Shown here piece by piece: positions 8,099-18,200 of a stretch of 39,479 nt of DNA. How positions within the stretch are numbered: the first letter of the stretch is position 1; each line of letters opens with the position of its first letter. The stretch is taken from positions 1-39,479 of the forward strand of contig JBLMZJ010000051.1 of NCBI GenBank assembly GCA_050258735.1. The letters are read 5' to 3'. A model generated the notes under the pieces. The model saw only the letters and a list, made by a program, of their open reading frames with translations, did no database searches and was not told where the DNA came from. Source of the DNA: Syntrophomonas_A sp050258735 (GTDB taxonomy: Bacteria > Bacillota > Syntrophomonadia > Syntrophomonadales > Syntrophomonadaceae). A program made the position numbers and the translations under genes.

Positions 8099-9298
8099 TT
8101 ATGTACTAAGTTGGGTATCGACCCAACGGGCGACGCGACGGGAGTATAACAGCTCCATATGGTTGACGGAAAGGATGGCCTTCTCTTTCAACCTGGCGCC
8201 CTTGCCGTTCAAGCCGTCAGTGTATATGGCACTATCCACAAAGACGATGCCGTCTCCCGGACCGGTCTCGTCACCGGAAATACCGCGAAATGTTGACTTG
8301 TCACCGGCAAGCACTGAAAATTCGATACCATCCTCCAGTTTGCTGTGGTCCATCTTCTGGATCAGATCGCCGCCATAAGCCAGCGCATCGTCGATACCGC
8401 GGGAATGACTTATCAAACCAGGTCCTCCATAATAAGTGGTCCACGAATTAGGCTGCATCTTATCAAGCTCATATTCATCATCCCAGCGATGAAGCATCTG
8501 GCTCTGCCCGGGGAATGCCCCGCCTTTATAGATAGAACGTTCGGTGGTATCGATCAGGCTGCCGAAAGCCATGACCCGGTCCCAGGCCAGCACACCGCTG
8601 GAACCTGAGGTGAAGATCACATAATTGAACAACGGTGTGCGAAAGGGATAATCCAGGCCCAGGTTCGGGGTACCCAGCATGATATAGCGCCGCACATCAT
8701 CGCGATAACGGGTCCCGGCCAGGTTGGACAAATATAGACGGGCAGCCATTCCACCTTTACTATGTGCAATGATATCGATCTTTTTTTGACCGGTGACTTC
8801 GCGTACCCGTTGGGTAGCAGCAGCCAATTGCTCGGCCTGGATATAGTTGTCACCATGTAAATGAGAAAAGGTGATGACAAAAACCCGGTATCCGAGACTG
8901 GTTAGCTGTTGCTGCAAGCCGGTGTACTCCATTGCGTATAGATCATTAAAGGAGGTTGCATCCAACCCGGCACCGGGCACCAAAAGGACCGGGACCGGGT
9001 GGAGATTCTTATCCCAGCCGGGGGCATAATGCAGCAGGTATTGATCTGAGCCGGGAGTGGGACTGCCGAAAGCAGCTATGATGTCCAGATCGCGATGCTG
9101 GCTCTCCGTACAAAATGATTCGTCAGGAAACGTAGAGCCAAAAACCCTTCTCGATTCGACCTTATCCCAAAAACGAAAGCTGTTTCTATACTCGATACCT
9201 ACACCAAGAAACATGGAACGCGAAAGGTTCTGCATCAAGTCTACAGTGGTGCTGTTGAAAAGTTCAAAATAAGGTGCTGTGGAAAAAAACTCAAACAT
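8099..9298 (-). CDS. Alpha/beta-hydrolase, secreted-lipase-like (triacylglycerol lipase/esterase family)
   Basis: 399 residues with an alpha/beta-hydrolase core. PVLLVPGAGLDATSF (about residues 103-117) is the oxyanion-hole strand-loop. IIAHSKGGMAARLYLS around Ser180 is the nucleophile elbow, with Ala replacing the first Gly of GXSXG as in Bacillus lipases. LGTPNLGLD follows, as in many lipases. No clear signal peptide is visible at the start MFEFFSTAPYFELF, so location is uncertain. Substrate is unknown; lipid ester hydrolysis is inferred from the family. It is transcribed toward the pur promoter, 50 nt upstream of its -35. No strong terminator is seen between them. Divergent from the GerMN lipoprotein gene. 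Confidence 0.75.
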   Translation of the reverse strand: MFEFFSTAPYFELFNSTTVDLMQNLSRSMFLGVGIEYRNSFRFWDKVESRRVFGSTFPDESFCTESQHRDLDIIAAFGSPTPGSDQYLLHYAPGWDKNLHPVPVLLVPGAGLDATSFNDLYAMEYTGLQQQLTSLGYRVFVITFSHLHGDNYIQAEQLAAATQRVREVTGQKKIDIIAHSKGGMAARLYLSNLAGTRYRDDVRRYIMLGTPNLGLDYPFRTPLFNYVIFTSGSSGVLAWDRVMAFGSLIDTTERSIYKGGAFPGQSQMLHRWDDEYELDKMQPNSWTTYYGGPGLISHSRGIDDALAYGGDLIQKMDHSKLEDGIEFSVLAGDKSTFRGISGDETGPGDGIVFVDSAIYTDGLNGKGARLKEKAILSVNHMELLYSRRVARWVDTQLST

Positions 9299-9438
9299 TA
9301 TATATATCTCCCCTTAAAATGCAATTAAATTATAGCAGTTAAAGTTTCCCGCAGGGTATAAGTTTAAGATTTATTGTACATTCTTTTAGGTTACTATGTT
9401 TATAATTAAAATATATCTGAAAGAAGGAATGATCGTTT

Positions 9439-9975
9439 ATGAAAAAAAGATTTAGTATAGTCTTGGCTCTGATAGTGATTCTGTCATTGACCATGGCCTT
9501 GGCCGGCTGCTCCAAGGAAGACAAAAATAAACCGGTAAATACAACTGTCAAAAAGACTGTTACCTTGTATTTTGGGGATAATCAGGCCGAATACGTAGTA
9601 CCGGAAAAAAGAACAGTAGAAATAAAAGAACCGCTTACTGCTGAAAAGCAAGCCAGTGCCATTGTTAAGGCATTGATCACCGGGCCACAGACCAAAGGGC
9701 TGTACCCGACTATCCCCCCGGAAACCCGTTTGTTGTCGATTGAGATCAAGGATTCGACGGCTTATGTTGATTTCAGTCAGGAATTGATAAGCAAACACTG
9801 GGGAGGCAGTGCCGGAGAGACCATGACCATTACCTCAGTGGTAAACAGTCTCACGGAATTGAAAGAGATCAAAAAGGTCCAGTTCCTGGTTGAAGGTAAA
9901 ACGCAGGAATCGCTCTTGGGACACTGGGATACCTCTTCCCCCATAACCAGAAATGATGACATGATCAAGCAATAA
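9439..9975 (+). CDS. GerMN-domain lipoprotein
   Basis: 178 residues. A charged start (MKKRF), a hydrophobic stretch and the lipobox ALAGC near residue 23 predict a lipoprotein anchored outside the membrane after Lgt and LspA processing. The rest matches the GerMN (sporulation/spore germination) domain, with TLYFGDNQAEYVVPEKR, a conserved LITGP segment and AYVDFSQEL. GerM-type proteins act in sporulation and germination, but GerMN lipoproteins also occur outside that process, so the exact role is open. ATG at 9439 has a GAAGGAA ribosome site. The 140-nt gap to the divergent lipase gene must hold both promoters; I see AT-rich -10-like sequences but no convincing -35. Confidence 0.8.
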   Translation: MKKRFSIVLALIVILSLTMALAGCSKEDKNKPVNTTVKKTVTLYFGDNQAEYVVPEKRTVEIKEPLTAEKQASAIVKALITGPQTKGLYPTIPPETRLLSIEIKDSTAYVDFSQELISKHWGGSAGETMTITSVVNSLTELKEIKKVQFLVEGKTQESLLGHWDTSSPITRNDDMIKQ

Positions 9976-10053
9976 ACACCATATTGCTAGTCACGGGCTT
10001 CATTATGTGCTATTATTTGACAATGGAGTAATAGGACAAAGGAGAGGTGATAA

Positions 10054-10899
10054 GTGACCGGCACTAATTTACAGGTTATATTTTGGGGGGTCCGGGGCTC
10101 CCTACCGGTGCCAGGATCTGAAACTATACGCTTCGGTGGCAATACCCCGTGTGTACAGGTGCAAATTGGTGAACGACTTATCATTTTGGATGCCGGAACC
10201 GGGATATTTAAGCTTGGACAGCAGATCATCCAGATTCCCACTCCGGTAAATGGACATATTTTTATCACCCATACCCATTGGGACCACATACAGGGTTTCC
10301 CTTTCTTCGGTCCTGCATTTAAGCCCGGCAATCACTTCACACTCTATGGTCCGATCAAGACTGATGCCAATTTCTCTGATCTTATGAAAGGGCAGATGGA
10401 ATACCAGCACTTTCCCGTAAGTCTCGATTCCATGGCAGCTATAATAGAATTTCTCGAATTGGCTAGCGATTCCGATATCGATTTGGGTGACGGCATCAGG
10501 CTGCGCACCATACATAATAATCACCCCAATGGCGGGTTGTCATATCGGATCGACTATAACAACCGCTCCTGCTGCTATATCACCGATACTGAACATTATG
10601 CAGAACTGGATACCAACCTGGCTGGTTTTATGTCCGGGGCGGATCTGGTGATTTATGATGCCATGTTTACCGATAAAGAGTATTATGGTTATGAAGGCTT
10701 TCCCCATAAGAAAGGCTGGGGGCATTCCACCTGGCAGGAAGGCATCAAGCTGATGGAAGCATCCGGCGCTAAAAAGCTGGTGCTCTTCCACCACGCTAAT
10801 TTCCATACTGATCGGGATATGGAGGCTATCGAAAGAGATGCCCGGCAAAGATATCCTGACTGCGTAGTAGCCCGAGAAGGAATGGTGATAACCCTGTGA
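10054..10899 (+). CDS. MBL-fold metallo-hydrolase (Lactamase_B_2 type, possible phosphodiesterase)
   Basis: 281 residues of metallo-beta-lactamase fold. The metal-binding signature is HTHWDHIQG (about residue 73), with further ligand-like motifs CYITDTEH and LVIYDAMF and a C-terminal VLFHHANFH. The N-terminus VIFWGVRGSLPVPG and FGGNTPC are typical of a signalling-associated MBL subfamily often annotated as cyclic-nucleotide phosphodiesterase-like; the true substrate cannot be read from sequence. GTG start at 10054 is set by AAAGGAGAGG just upstream. The stop overlaps the next start (GTGA, 10896-10899), so it is co-translated with the GAF-HD-GYP protein. That makes a shared signalling role likely. 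Confidence 0.85.
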   Translation: MTGTNLQVIFWGVRGSLPVPGSETIRFGGNTPCVQVQIGERLIILDAGTGIFKLGQQIIQIPTPVNGHIFITHTHWDHIQGFPFFGPAFKPGNHFTLYGPIKTDANFSDLMKGQMEYQHFPVSLDSMAAIIEFLELASDSDIDLGDGIRLRTIHNNHPNGGLSYRIDYNNRSCCYITDTEHYAELDTNLAGFMSGADLVIYDAMFTDKEYYGYEGFPHKKGWGHSTWQEGIKLMEASGAKKLVLFHHANFHTDRDMEAIERDARQRYPDCVVAREGMVITL

Positions 10900-12413
10900 A
10901 ATCCTTTTCCCCGGAGATACTTGGAGAAATAGAAGATATATTAAATATTGGCATTGCTCTTTCCGCTGAAAAGGACCAGAACCGTTTGCTGGAAATGATA
11001 GTATCGGAAGCTCGGCGTATAACCCGGGCCGATGCAGGCACATTATACCTGGTTGACGGTGATCAATTGGTCTTCAGGATCATGCAAAACGAAAGCATGG
11101 GCACCTTTAAGGGAGGCGACGGAGAGGCAATCCCGATCCCGCCGGTGCACATGAATATGGAAAATATATCTGCTTTTGTTGCCATCACCCACCACAGTGT
11201 TAATATCCCTGACGTGTACAATGCGGTGGAGTTTGATTTTTCCGGCCCTAAGAAATTCGATGAAGCTACCGGATATCACACCTTGTCCATGCTGGTCATA
11301 CCCCTGGAGAATCATGAAGGTACGGTTATCGGCGTACTGCAGTTGATCAACGCCCAGGATGAAGACAGCAATCTTATCCCTTTTGGTCATCATTTTGAAA
11401 AAGTGGTTTCTTCCCTGGCCTCCCAGGCCGCCATATTCCTGACCAATATCCAACTGCTGAAAGATATCGAGAATCTGTTCAATTCCTTTGTTGACGTAAT
11501 GGCTACTGCTATCGACTCCCGTACCCCCTACAATGCCAATCATTCCCGCCGGGTAGCTCTGCTGGCCGGCGAACTGGCAGCGATGATAAATCTGGAGCCT
11601 GAAAGCCGCTGGGGCCATGAGACCTTTAATAAAGATCGTATCGCTCAATTGGTGATGGCGGGTTGGCTGCACGACATCGGCAAAATAGCCACTCCGTTAG
11701 AGGTCATGGATAAGTCCAGCCGCATCGAACGCCCCATGGAATTGGTTATGCAGCGTTTTGATTACATTTACTCCTGGCTGGAAAAAAAATACCTGGAAAA
11801 GAAGATACCTACCATGTTCAGTTCCAAAGAGGAGATGTCCTCACTTGAACAGTGGTGGGAGGACCAAAAGCAATCTTTAGAAGAAGCTCGTGAGTTGGTG
11901 ATCAAAATCGATAATCCAGCCACCTTTGTGGACAAGGAATTACAGGAGAAGATCACTGAGGTCGCTTCCCGAACCTATTTTGACCTGGCCGGGAACGAGA
12001 TGCCCTGGCTGAAGCCTGATGAATTGACGGCCCTTTGTGTGGTCAAAGGGACCCTTACTGACGATGAACGCCATATCATGGAGGACCATGTGGTAGTTAC
12101 CGGGCGAATGCTTGACAAAATGCCATTTACTGCTAAGCTCAAGGATGTGCCGCATTTTGCTGCGATCCATCATGAGCACTTGAATGGTCACGGCTATCCC
12201 AATGGTCTTGCCGGCGATGATATCCCGGTGGAGGGCAGGATACTCGCACTAGTCGATGTATTTGACGCTCTGACTGCCGATGACCGACCCTATAAAAAGG
12301 CTATGCCTATGGAACAGGCATTAAAAATCCTCGGCTTCATGGTGAAAGATCAACAGCTGGATGGGGATCTGCTGGAGATATTTATCAAGCATCAGGTCTG
12401 GGAAAAAATCTAG
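10896..12413 (+). CDS. GAF domain plus HD-GYP phosphodiesterase with a large insertion
   Basis: 505 residues. A GAF sensory domain spans about 15-185 (RADAGTLYLVDGD, LVIPLENHEGTVIGVLQLINAQ). An HD-GYP domain follows from about 195: HSRRVALLAG, catalytic LHDIGK with His259-Asp260, then EHLNGHGYPNG with GYP at 433-435, and DVFDALTADDRPYKK. HD-GYP proteins hydrolyse c-di-GMP to GMP or pGpG. The HD-to-GYP distance is about 174 residues, against about 61 in the neighbour at 13634. The extra ~110 residues (about 275-383) are charged and probably helical, and sit between the HD helix and the conserved GTLTDDERHIMEDH segment. Catalytic residues are kept, so activity is likely. GTG start overlaps the MBL stop. 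Confidence 0.88.
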   Translation: MKSFSPEILGEIEDILNIGIALSAEKDQNRLLEMIVSEARRITRADAGTLYLVDGDQLVFRIMQNESMGTFKGGDGEAIPIPPVHMNMENISAFVAITHHSVNIPDVYNAVEFDFSGPKKFDEATGYHTLSMLVIPLENHEGTVIGVLQLINAQDEDSNLIPFGHHFEKVVSSLASQAAIFLTNIQLLKDIENLFNSFVDVMATAIDSRTPYNANHSRRVALLAGELAAMINLEPESRWGHETFNKDRIAQLVMAGWLHDIGKIATPLEVMDKSSRIERPMELVMQRFDYIYSWLEKKYLEKKIPTMFSSKEEMSSLEQWWEDQKQSLEEARELVIKIDNPATFVDKELQEKITEVASRTYFDLAGNEMPWLKPDELTALCVVKGTLTDDERHIMEDHVVVTGRMLDKMPFTAKLKDVPHFAAIHHEHLNGHGYPNGLAGDDIPVEGRILALVDVFDALTADDRPYKKAMPMEQALKILGFMVKDQQLDGDLLEIFIKHQVWEKI

Positions 12414-12490
12414 TTTGCACTTGAATCATAAAATAATTTACATATCTAATCTGCTCGCCTTATGTTTGCATATCGGGGGGATCATCCAAA

Positions 12491-13630
12491 ATGAAGACCA
12501 TACAGAGCATATATTCGCTTAATACAGGATGGCAGCCTGACCTGGCTGCTTTCTCCGAATTCGATGCCGATTTGATCCTGGTTTTCGGGCCACGTTCTCT
12601 CTTGCAGGAATATGATTTTACCAGTGACATCCGGAAAAGCTTTCCGCCTGCCCATATCATGGGCTGTTCCACCGCCGGGCAGATCGCAGGCACTTCCATT
12701 TACGACGATTACCTTGTACTCACAGCCATTGAGTTTGAACATACCTCATTTAATGGCTGCCAAAAAAATATCGACTCAGCGAGTGATAGCTATGAGACCG
12801 GCCGCAGCCTGGCTAACGAGCTCAAAGCCGACGACCTGGTCCACCTATTGGTGCTCTCTGATGGTCTCAAGGTGAACGGCAGTGAACTGGTGCGGGGCCT
12901 GACCAGCGTCGTCCCTCCTGAGGTATCTATTACGGGAGGATTGGCAGGAGATAATGATGCCTTCCAGGAGACCCTCACCTTCTGGGATAGCCCTCCATTA
13001 AAAGACAATGTGGTGGTTTTGGGTCTTTACGGCAACCGGCTTCGTATAGGCTATGGGTCACGCGGCGGTTGGGACCCCTTTGGTCCGGAACGCATTATTA
13101 CCCGCTCCAAAGGCAACATCCTCTATGAAATGGATGGACGTTCTGCTCTGCAGCTTTATAAAGCCTACCTGGGTGAACATGCCCATGGCCTACCGGCCAC
13201 CGGGCTGCTCTTCCCGCTGAGTATACGAAATGCTGATAACGGTCCTCCGCTGGTACGTACCATATTAGGGGTCAATGAAGAAGATGAGAGCCTTACCTTC
13301 GCTGGTGATCTCCCTCTGGGCAGTCTGGCCCGGCTTATGAAAGCAAATATCGATCGCTTGATCGATGGAGCCATTTCTGCCGCTGAAGCCAGCCGATCAA
13401 CCCACCTCCACTCTTCGCCGGTCCTGGCCATTCTTATATCCTGTGTGGGACGAAGACTGGTATTGAAACAGCGCACTGAGGAAGAAGTCGAAGGAGTAAG
13501 CGAAGCTATGTCAGCCACCACTATGCTGGCTGGTTTCTATTCCTATGGAGAGATATGCCCTTCGGTATCGGACGGCAAGCCGGACCTTCATAACCAGACT
13601 ATGACCATTACGACATTCTACGAGGTATAG
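12491..13630 (+). CDS. FIST-domain sensory protein (FIST_N and FIST_C)
   Basis: 379 residues. The N-terminal FIST domain is seen in ADLILVFGPRSLL, IMGCSTAGQIAG and the GLAGDNDAF region. The C-terminal FIST_C part contains YGSRGGWDPFGPE, ATGLLFPLSI and FAGDLPLGSLARLM. FIST proteins are proposed intracellular ligand sensors (small molecules such as amino acids) and are commonly encoded next to signalling enzymes. No membrane segment or signal peptide is visible, so it is cytoplasmic. It is 3 nt upstream of the PAS-GGDEF-HD-GYP gene, which argues that it feeds a signal to that protein. ATG at 12491 follows a G-rich ribosome site. Confidence 0.9.
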   Translation: MKTIQSIYSLNTGWQPDLAAFSEFDADLILVFGPRSLLQEYDFTSDIRKSFPPAHIMGCSTAGQIAGTSIYDDYLVLTAIEFEHTSFNGCQKNIDSASDSYETGRSLANELKADDLVHLLVLSDGLKVNGSELVRGLTSVVPPEVSITGGLAGDNDAFQETLTFWDSPPLKDNVVVLGLYGNRLRIGYGSRGGWDPFGPERIITRSKGNILYEMDGRSALQLYKAYLGEHAHGLPATGLLFPLSIRNADNGPPLVRTILGVNEEDESLTFAGDLPLGSLARLMKANIDRLIDGAISAAEASRSTHLHSSPVLAILISCVGRRLVLKQRTEEEVEGVSEAMSATTMLAGFYSYGEICPSVSDGKPDLHNQTMTITTFYEV

Positions 13631-13633
13631 AAC

Positions 13634-15187
13634 ATGACTCCGGTACATAATTTACTTAAGCGCCAACTCAAGAGATACCTGGCTTATACGGACGTTCCCG
13701 GCGAATGGTCTTCATTTGTCAACGCCGTGAATAATGCCTATTGGGAATTCGATTCTGATCGTGGTATGTTGGAACGGGCTCTGGAACTTAGTTCGCAGGA
13801 GCTGCTCCAGGCCAATTCCGAAATGCGGGCAGTTCTGCAAACCTTTCCCGACCTGCTGCTTTGGGTGGGCGCAGACGGGGTAGTTCACCAGTACAAGGCA
13901 GGGAACATCCCTGATATCAATATCGATATCAAAACACTGCCCGGCCGCAGCATTTATGATTGCGGGCTTCCGGGAATGGGTGATAATTTCCGGAAAGCGA
14001 TCCAAACCGTTCAACTCAGCCGGAAACCTCTGACTATCGAATTCCCCCTGGATATCGCCGGGACACCCCGCTCTTATGAAGCCAGACTGCTGCCTGTTTT
14101 GCAGGATCTGGTTTTCATCATTATTCGGGATATCACTGAACGAAAGCGTATGGAGGAACAACTCCGTTTCCTGAGTATGAACGATTCCCTGACCGGGTTA
14201 TATAACCGGACCTGCTTCAGTCGGGAGATCAACTACCTGGATGAGTTCCCCTTCCAGCCTACCGGTTTTATTCTCTGTGACGTCGACGGCCTCAAGTTAG
14301 TCAACGACACGCTGGGACACGAGGCTGGAGATCGCTTATTGATCAACACCGCCGAAATCCTCAGCCAATCGGTGCCGGATTGCAATCTTCTTGCGCGTAT
14401 CGGTGGTGACGAGTTCGCTATCATCTATCATTCTTGTAATCGTCTGCTGTTGGAAGATATTTGTCAGAATATCCGAAAAAGAATCGCCGCATACAACCAG
14501 AACAATATAAACCTTCCCCTGAGCGTTTCCATAGGCGTTTCTCTGCGGGGAGATGATCATCTTCGCATAATAGACCTCTATAAAGAAGCCGATAACAATA
14601 TGTACCGGGAAAAACTACATCATCGCCAAAGTATAAGAAACAATACCATTAAAATAATGGCCAAGGCTCTGGGAGAAAGGGATTTTATAACTCAGGGTCA
14701 CGGACAACGAATGCAGTTCCTGGTGACGATGATGGCAAATGCGCTGGGGATCCCCCGGCAAAAACAGTCTGACCTGATTCTCTTGGCCCAGTTCCACGAT
14801 ATCGGCAAGGTCGGTATCACGGATGGTATTCTTTTTAAAGAAGATAAATTGGATGCGGCAGAACGAAATGAGATGCGACGGCATCCGGAAATCGGTTTTC
14901 GTATAGCAGAAGCCTCCAGTGATCTGATGCCGATCTCACAGTGGATCCTCAAGCACCACGAATGGTGGAACGGCAAGGGCTATCCTCTGGGGTTGGAAGG
15001 AGAACAAATACCTCTGGAGTGCCGGATCCTGGCCCTGGCCGATGCCTATGACGCCATGACCAGCGATCGTCCCTATCGAAAGGCTATGGACCCGGATGAT
15101 GCGATAAATGAGATATTGAATGGTTCCGGTAGTCAATTCGATCCTGATCTGATACCGGTTTTTATTGAGGCTATCAAGAATATGTAA
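13634..15187 (+). CDS. PAS-GGDEF-HD-GYP protein (diguanylate cyclase/phosphodiesterase)
   Basis: 517 residues. Residues 1-70 are a helical linker ending ELSSQELLQANSEMRAVLQ, a segment that often precedes PAS sensors. PAS spans about 70-170, ending DITERKRMEEQL. GGDEF spans about 178-335 with an intact GGDEF motif at 257-261 and FILCDVDGLKLVNDTLGHEAGD. HD-GYP spans about 345-515 with HDIGK (His388-Asp389), HHEWWNGKGYP and DAYDAMTSDRPYRK. Both opposing c-di-GMP activities therefore look catalytically possible. The product-inhibition site RxxD expected before GGDEF is absent (PDCN in its place). ATG at 13634 has GAGGT 8 nt upstream. It follows the FIST gene almost directly. Confidence 0.9.
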   Translation: MTPVHNLLKRQLKRYLAYTDVPGEWSSFVNAVNNAYWEFDSDRGMLERALELSSQELLQANSEMRAVLQTFPDLLLWVGADGVVHQYKAGNIPDINIDIKTLPGRSIYDCGLPGMGDNFRKAIQTVQLSRKPLTIEFPLDIAGTPRSYEARLLPVLQDLVFIIIRDITERKRMEEQLRFLSMNDSLTGLYNRTCFSREINYLDEFPFQPTGFILCDVDGLKLVNDTLGHEAGDRLLINTAEILSQSVPDCNLLARIGGDEFAIIYHSCNRLLLEDICQNIRKRIAAYNQNNINLPLSVSIGVSLRGDDHLRIIDLYKEADNNMYREKLHHRQSIRNNTIKIMAKALGERDFITQGHGQRMQFLVTMMANALGIPRQKQSDLILLAQFHDIGKVGITDGILFKEDKLDAAERNEMRRHPEIGFRIAEASSDLMPISQWILKHHEWWNGKGYPLGLEGEQIPLECRILALADAYDAMTSDRPYRKAMDPDDAINEILNGSGSQFDPDLIPVFIEAIKNM

Positions 15188-15209
15188 CCAAAATACGCGT
15201 TTTGTTACA
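15183..15209. terminator. Bidirectional hairpin shared by two convergent genes
   Basis: TGTAACCAAAA (15183-15193) pairs with TTTTGTTACA (15200-15209), one bulged C, around a short TACGCG loop. The arms contain the TAA stops of both the PAS-GGDEF-HD-GYP gene (15185-15187) and the SLH gene on the other strand (15205-15207). A/T-rich arms make it a plausible but weak intrinsic terminator. Confidence 0.5.
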
Positions 15210-18200
15210 GAGTTGAAAAATTAGCCGTAAGATCACAGTTGGCTGCCGGGAAAATATATGATGAGTCAGTAGAAACTGCCGACCCGCCAAGAGTCCAATT
15301 ATCAAACTTATAGCCTGCAGCAGCGGTAGCTTCTACCGTTACACTCTCTCCTTCGTTGTATGTACCTGCTCCACTGACCGTTCCATAGCCGGCAGGATTA
15401 ACAGAGAGATTTACCGTATAGACTCTCTTAAACCGGGCTGTCAGCGTGGCGTCATGCCCCGGCATGGTATAACTCAAGGTAGAACTGTTGCTGATGGCCG
15501 TTCCCCCCTCCATCCACTCGGAGAAAACATAGCCTGCCGCCGGGCTGGCACTCACAGTAACGGCAGCACCTTCTGCATAATTTCCTCCTGGGGACACCGT
15601 CCCGCCCCCAGCTCCGTCGACCTGTACATTCAGCACGTAAACCGCTGAGAAGTTCGCAGTCAGGGTTGTCGCCGCTCCCGGCATGGTATAGTTGAAACTT
15701 GCGCTGGTGCTGACTACACTGCTGCCTGCCGTCCAGTTCATCAAGGCGTATCCGCTGGCGGGTACAGCAGTAACGGGCACAGTTGCTCCTGCTGCATAGC
15801 TGCCGCTGCCGGTCACCGTCCCCCCGGCACCATTAGACTGCACGGTCAACTGATATAAAGCTGCGGGAGTGAAGTTAGCCACCAGTGTAGCGACTGCACT
15901 GGGCATTGTATAGTTATATCCGATACTGGCGCTCAGTACAGCCCCGCCTGATGTCCAGCCAGTAAAGGTATATCCAGCCAGCGGTGTTGCAGTGACCGGC
16001 ACTATTGCCCCTGCCGCATAAATACCACTTCCAGTCACTGTTCCTCCATTGCCGGGATTAGCCTGAACGGCTAAACTCCACCCCATATCTTCACTATTGA
16101 TAGTGATCATGACATAGCTGGGAGAGCCCAGAGTAGCTCCGCTTGCATTACTCAGAGTAACTGTAAAGGCTTCCGCGTTTTCTATCAAACTATCATTAAT
16201 GATCGGTATGGTGATCATCTTTGAAGCAGCCTCTCCTGAAGCCCAGGTCAGAATCCCGTTAGTCAGAGCGTAATCACTTCCTGAGTAGGCGCTGCTATCT
16301 GCTGTCGCGTAGTATACACTGGCTGCCCCACTGTTCCCTCCTTTTCGGGTAACTGTTAATACAATGCTTCCGGTGGAGACATTTTCAGCCACTATGACCG
16401 ATGACGTTTCAAAAGCCAGTGAACCACCTGAAGAATACTCGGTTCTAAAATTAAGCATTTCTATGTCATCCTGCAGATTATCATTATCATCCTCAACGAC
16501 AACATAGAGGGTATAGCTCGTACCGGAACTAAGATCGGTAACTACTACTGATGCCTGTGTATCCTCTGCCATGTCTATGACTCCCCGCATTGAGTCAGGA
16601 ACCCTCGCCCCGCTGGGATTGGCACCTGCCTGGACTTGAGAAACTCTGGGAACTGCTGCTGAAGACGGAAGTACAAGATAGTAGGCCCGACCATCTTCAT
16701 TAATCTTAAGTAAGAATTCCATCGAGGTAGCTGTGATCTGAAATCGTCTGGGATACCCGGAGTAAAGTTGGGGAGGTGTATCATCATGTACCTGAGGTGT
16801 CACGTCAAGTCTGGTGGCGCTGGATTGCAGGTTACTGTAGTCATCCTCGGCTACTACCCAAACATCGTAAGGGGTCCCGGCGGTAAGATTGGAAACCCGG
16901 ATGCTAGCTTCGCTGTTGGCGTTCAAACGGACCTCACCCCTCCGGGAAACCGAATTGCCGTATCCGTTTTCTCCGTTCCTGACTTGTTTACTGCTGGGAG
17001 TCTTATCGTTATTGGGCAAAACTATGTAGTAAGCATGACCGGACTTGTTAGTTTTGATCAGCATATCAAAATAAGTGGAATTTAGATTGGCAGTCTTGGG
17101 ATAGCCGGAGGAAAAAACCGGTGCCTTAATATTCGAAGTGTCTGAACCTGAAACTATCCTGCCTCCTATATTAGACGTAATATTATCTTTAATTACTATG
17201 TCATCAGGGGTCTGTGCGATAGAGACCCCTGCAGCATTGATATAAGCAGTAGTAATGCTACCGCTGCCGGTAACAGAAGCCGCAGCATTCAGAGTAAGGT
17301 TAGTTATGCGCGAACCCGTCGATAATGCAATATCCACTGGAGCTGATACGCTCACACTGCTGAAACTTCCGTTTAGCTCTACATCGTCACCTCTGCCGGT
17401 TGAAGAAGATATCAAGACCCGCTGAAATCCATTCCCGCTCAGACTGCTCTCCTCCAAAATGGCTTCCCCCTGCAGTCTCGTATTATTTATATTTGTGGAG
17501 CCGGTGGTCAGGATCCTAACCCCGTCCTTGTCCACGATAAGATCAGCAATAGAGCAGTTTTCCAATACAACAGAATGTGAGCCGCCGCCTTCCACAGTCA
17601 TGCTGCCCTGTACTGTTACATTGCTCAATCTCACTGTGCCGTCACCGACCGAGCTGCCTATGACCAGGTCACCGGTTACCAGGCTGTTGCGCAGGATAAC
17701 GCCTGATGCCCCGATACTAACGTCACCGCTGATCCTCTCCGTGCCGGATGCCGGGCCGAAGGTACCGGGTTCATCATAGGTCTCTCCATTTCTGACCGGG
17801 GTCACCGGTTCAACGGGAGTTGAAACTGTCAAACGGGAACTATACACCGCCCGCATCACCACTGCGGCTTCAGCCCGTTTGATGAAACTCTTAGGCCGGA
17901 AGGTATTGTCTGGGTACCCGCCCATATATCCCCGGGCTACTACGGCTGCTACTGCATCACGGCTCCAACTGTCGATTGAATTCTGATCCTTGTACCTGGA
18001 TACGGACCCCTGCGCCCCGCTGGCGATACCGAGGATCTTGGCGATCATCACGGCGGCTTCCTGCCGGGTAATGCTCTGTCCGGGTCGGATGGTTCCGTCG
18101 GAATAACCTGATACATATCCAGCCGCCATGGCCTTGCCGATATCATCAGCAAACCAGTCGCCGGCATTGACATCGGAAAAGGTGTTAGGGACTGCCGCTG

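Noticed and set aside
15590..16070. Tandem repeats that could suggest a CRISPR array or minisatellite
   Set aside because: They are coding B-repeats of ~70 residues in the SLH protein, with diverged DNA and no short identical repeats with unique spacers.
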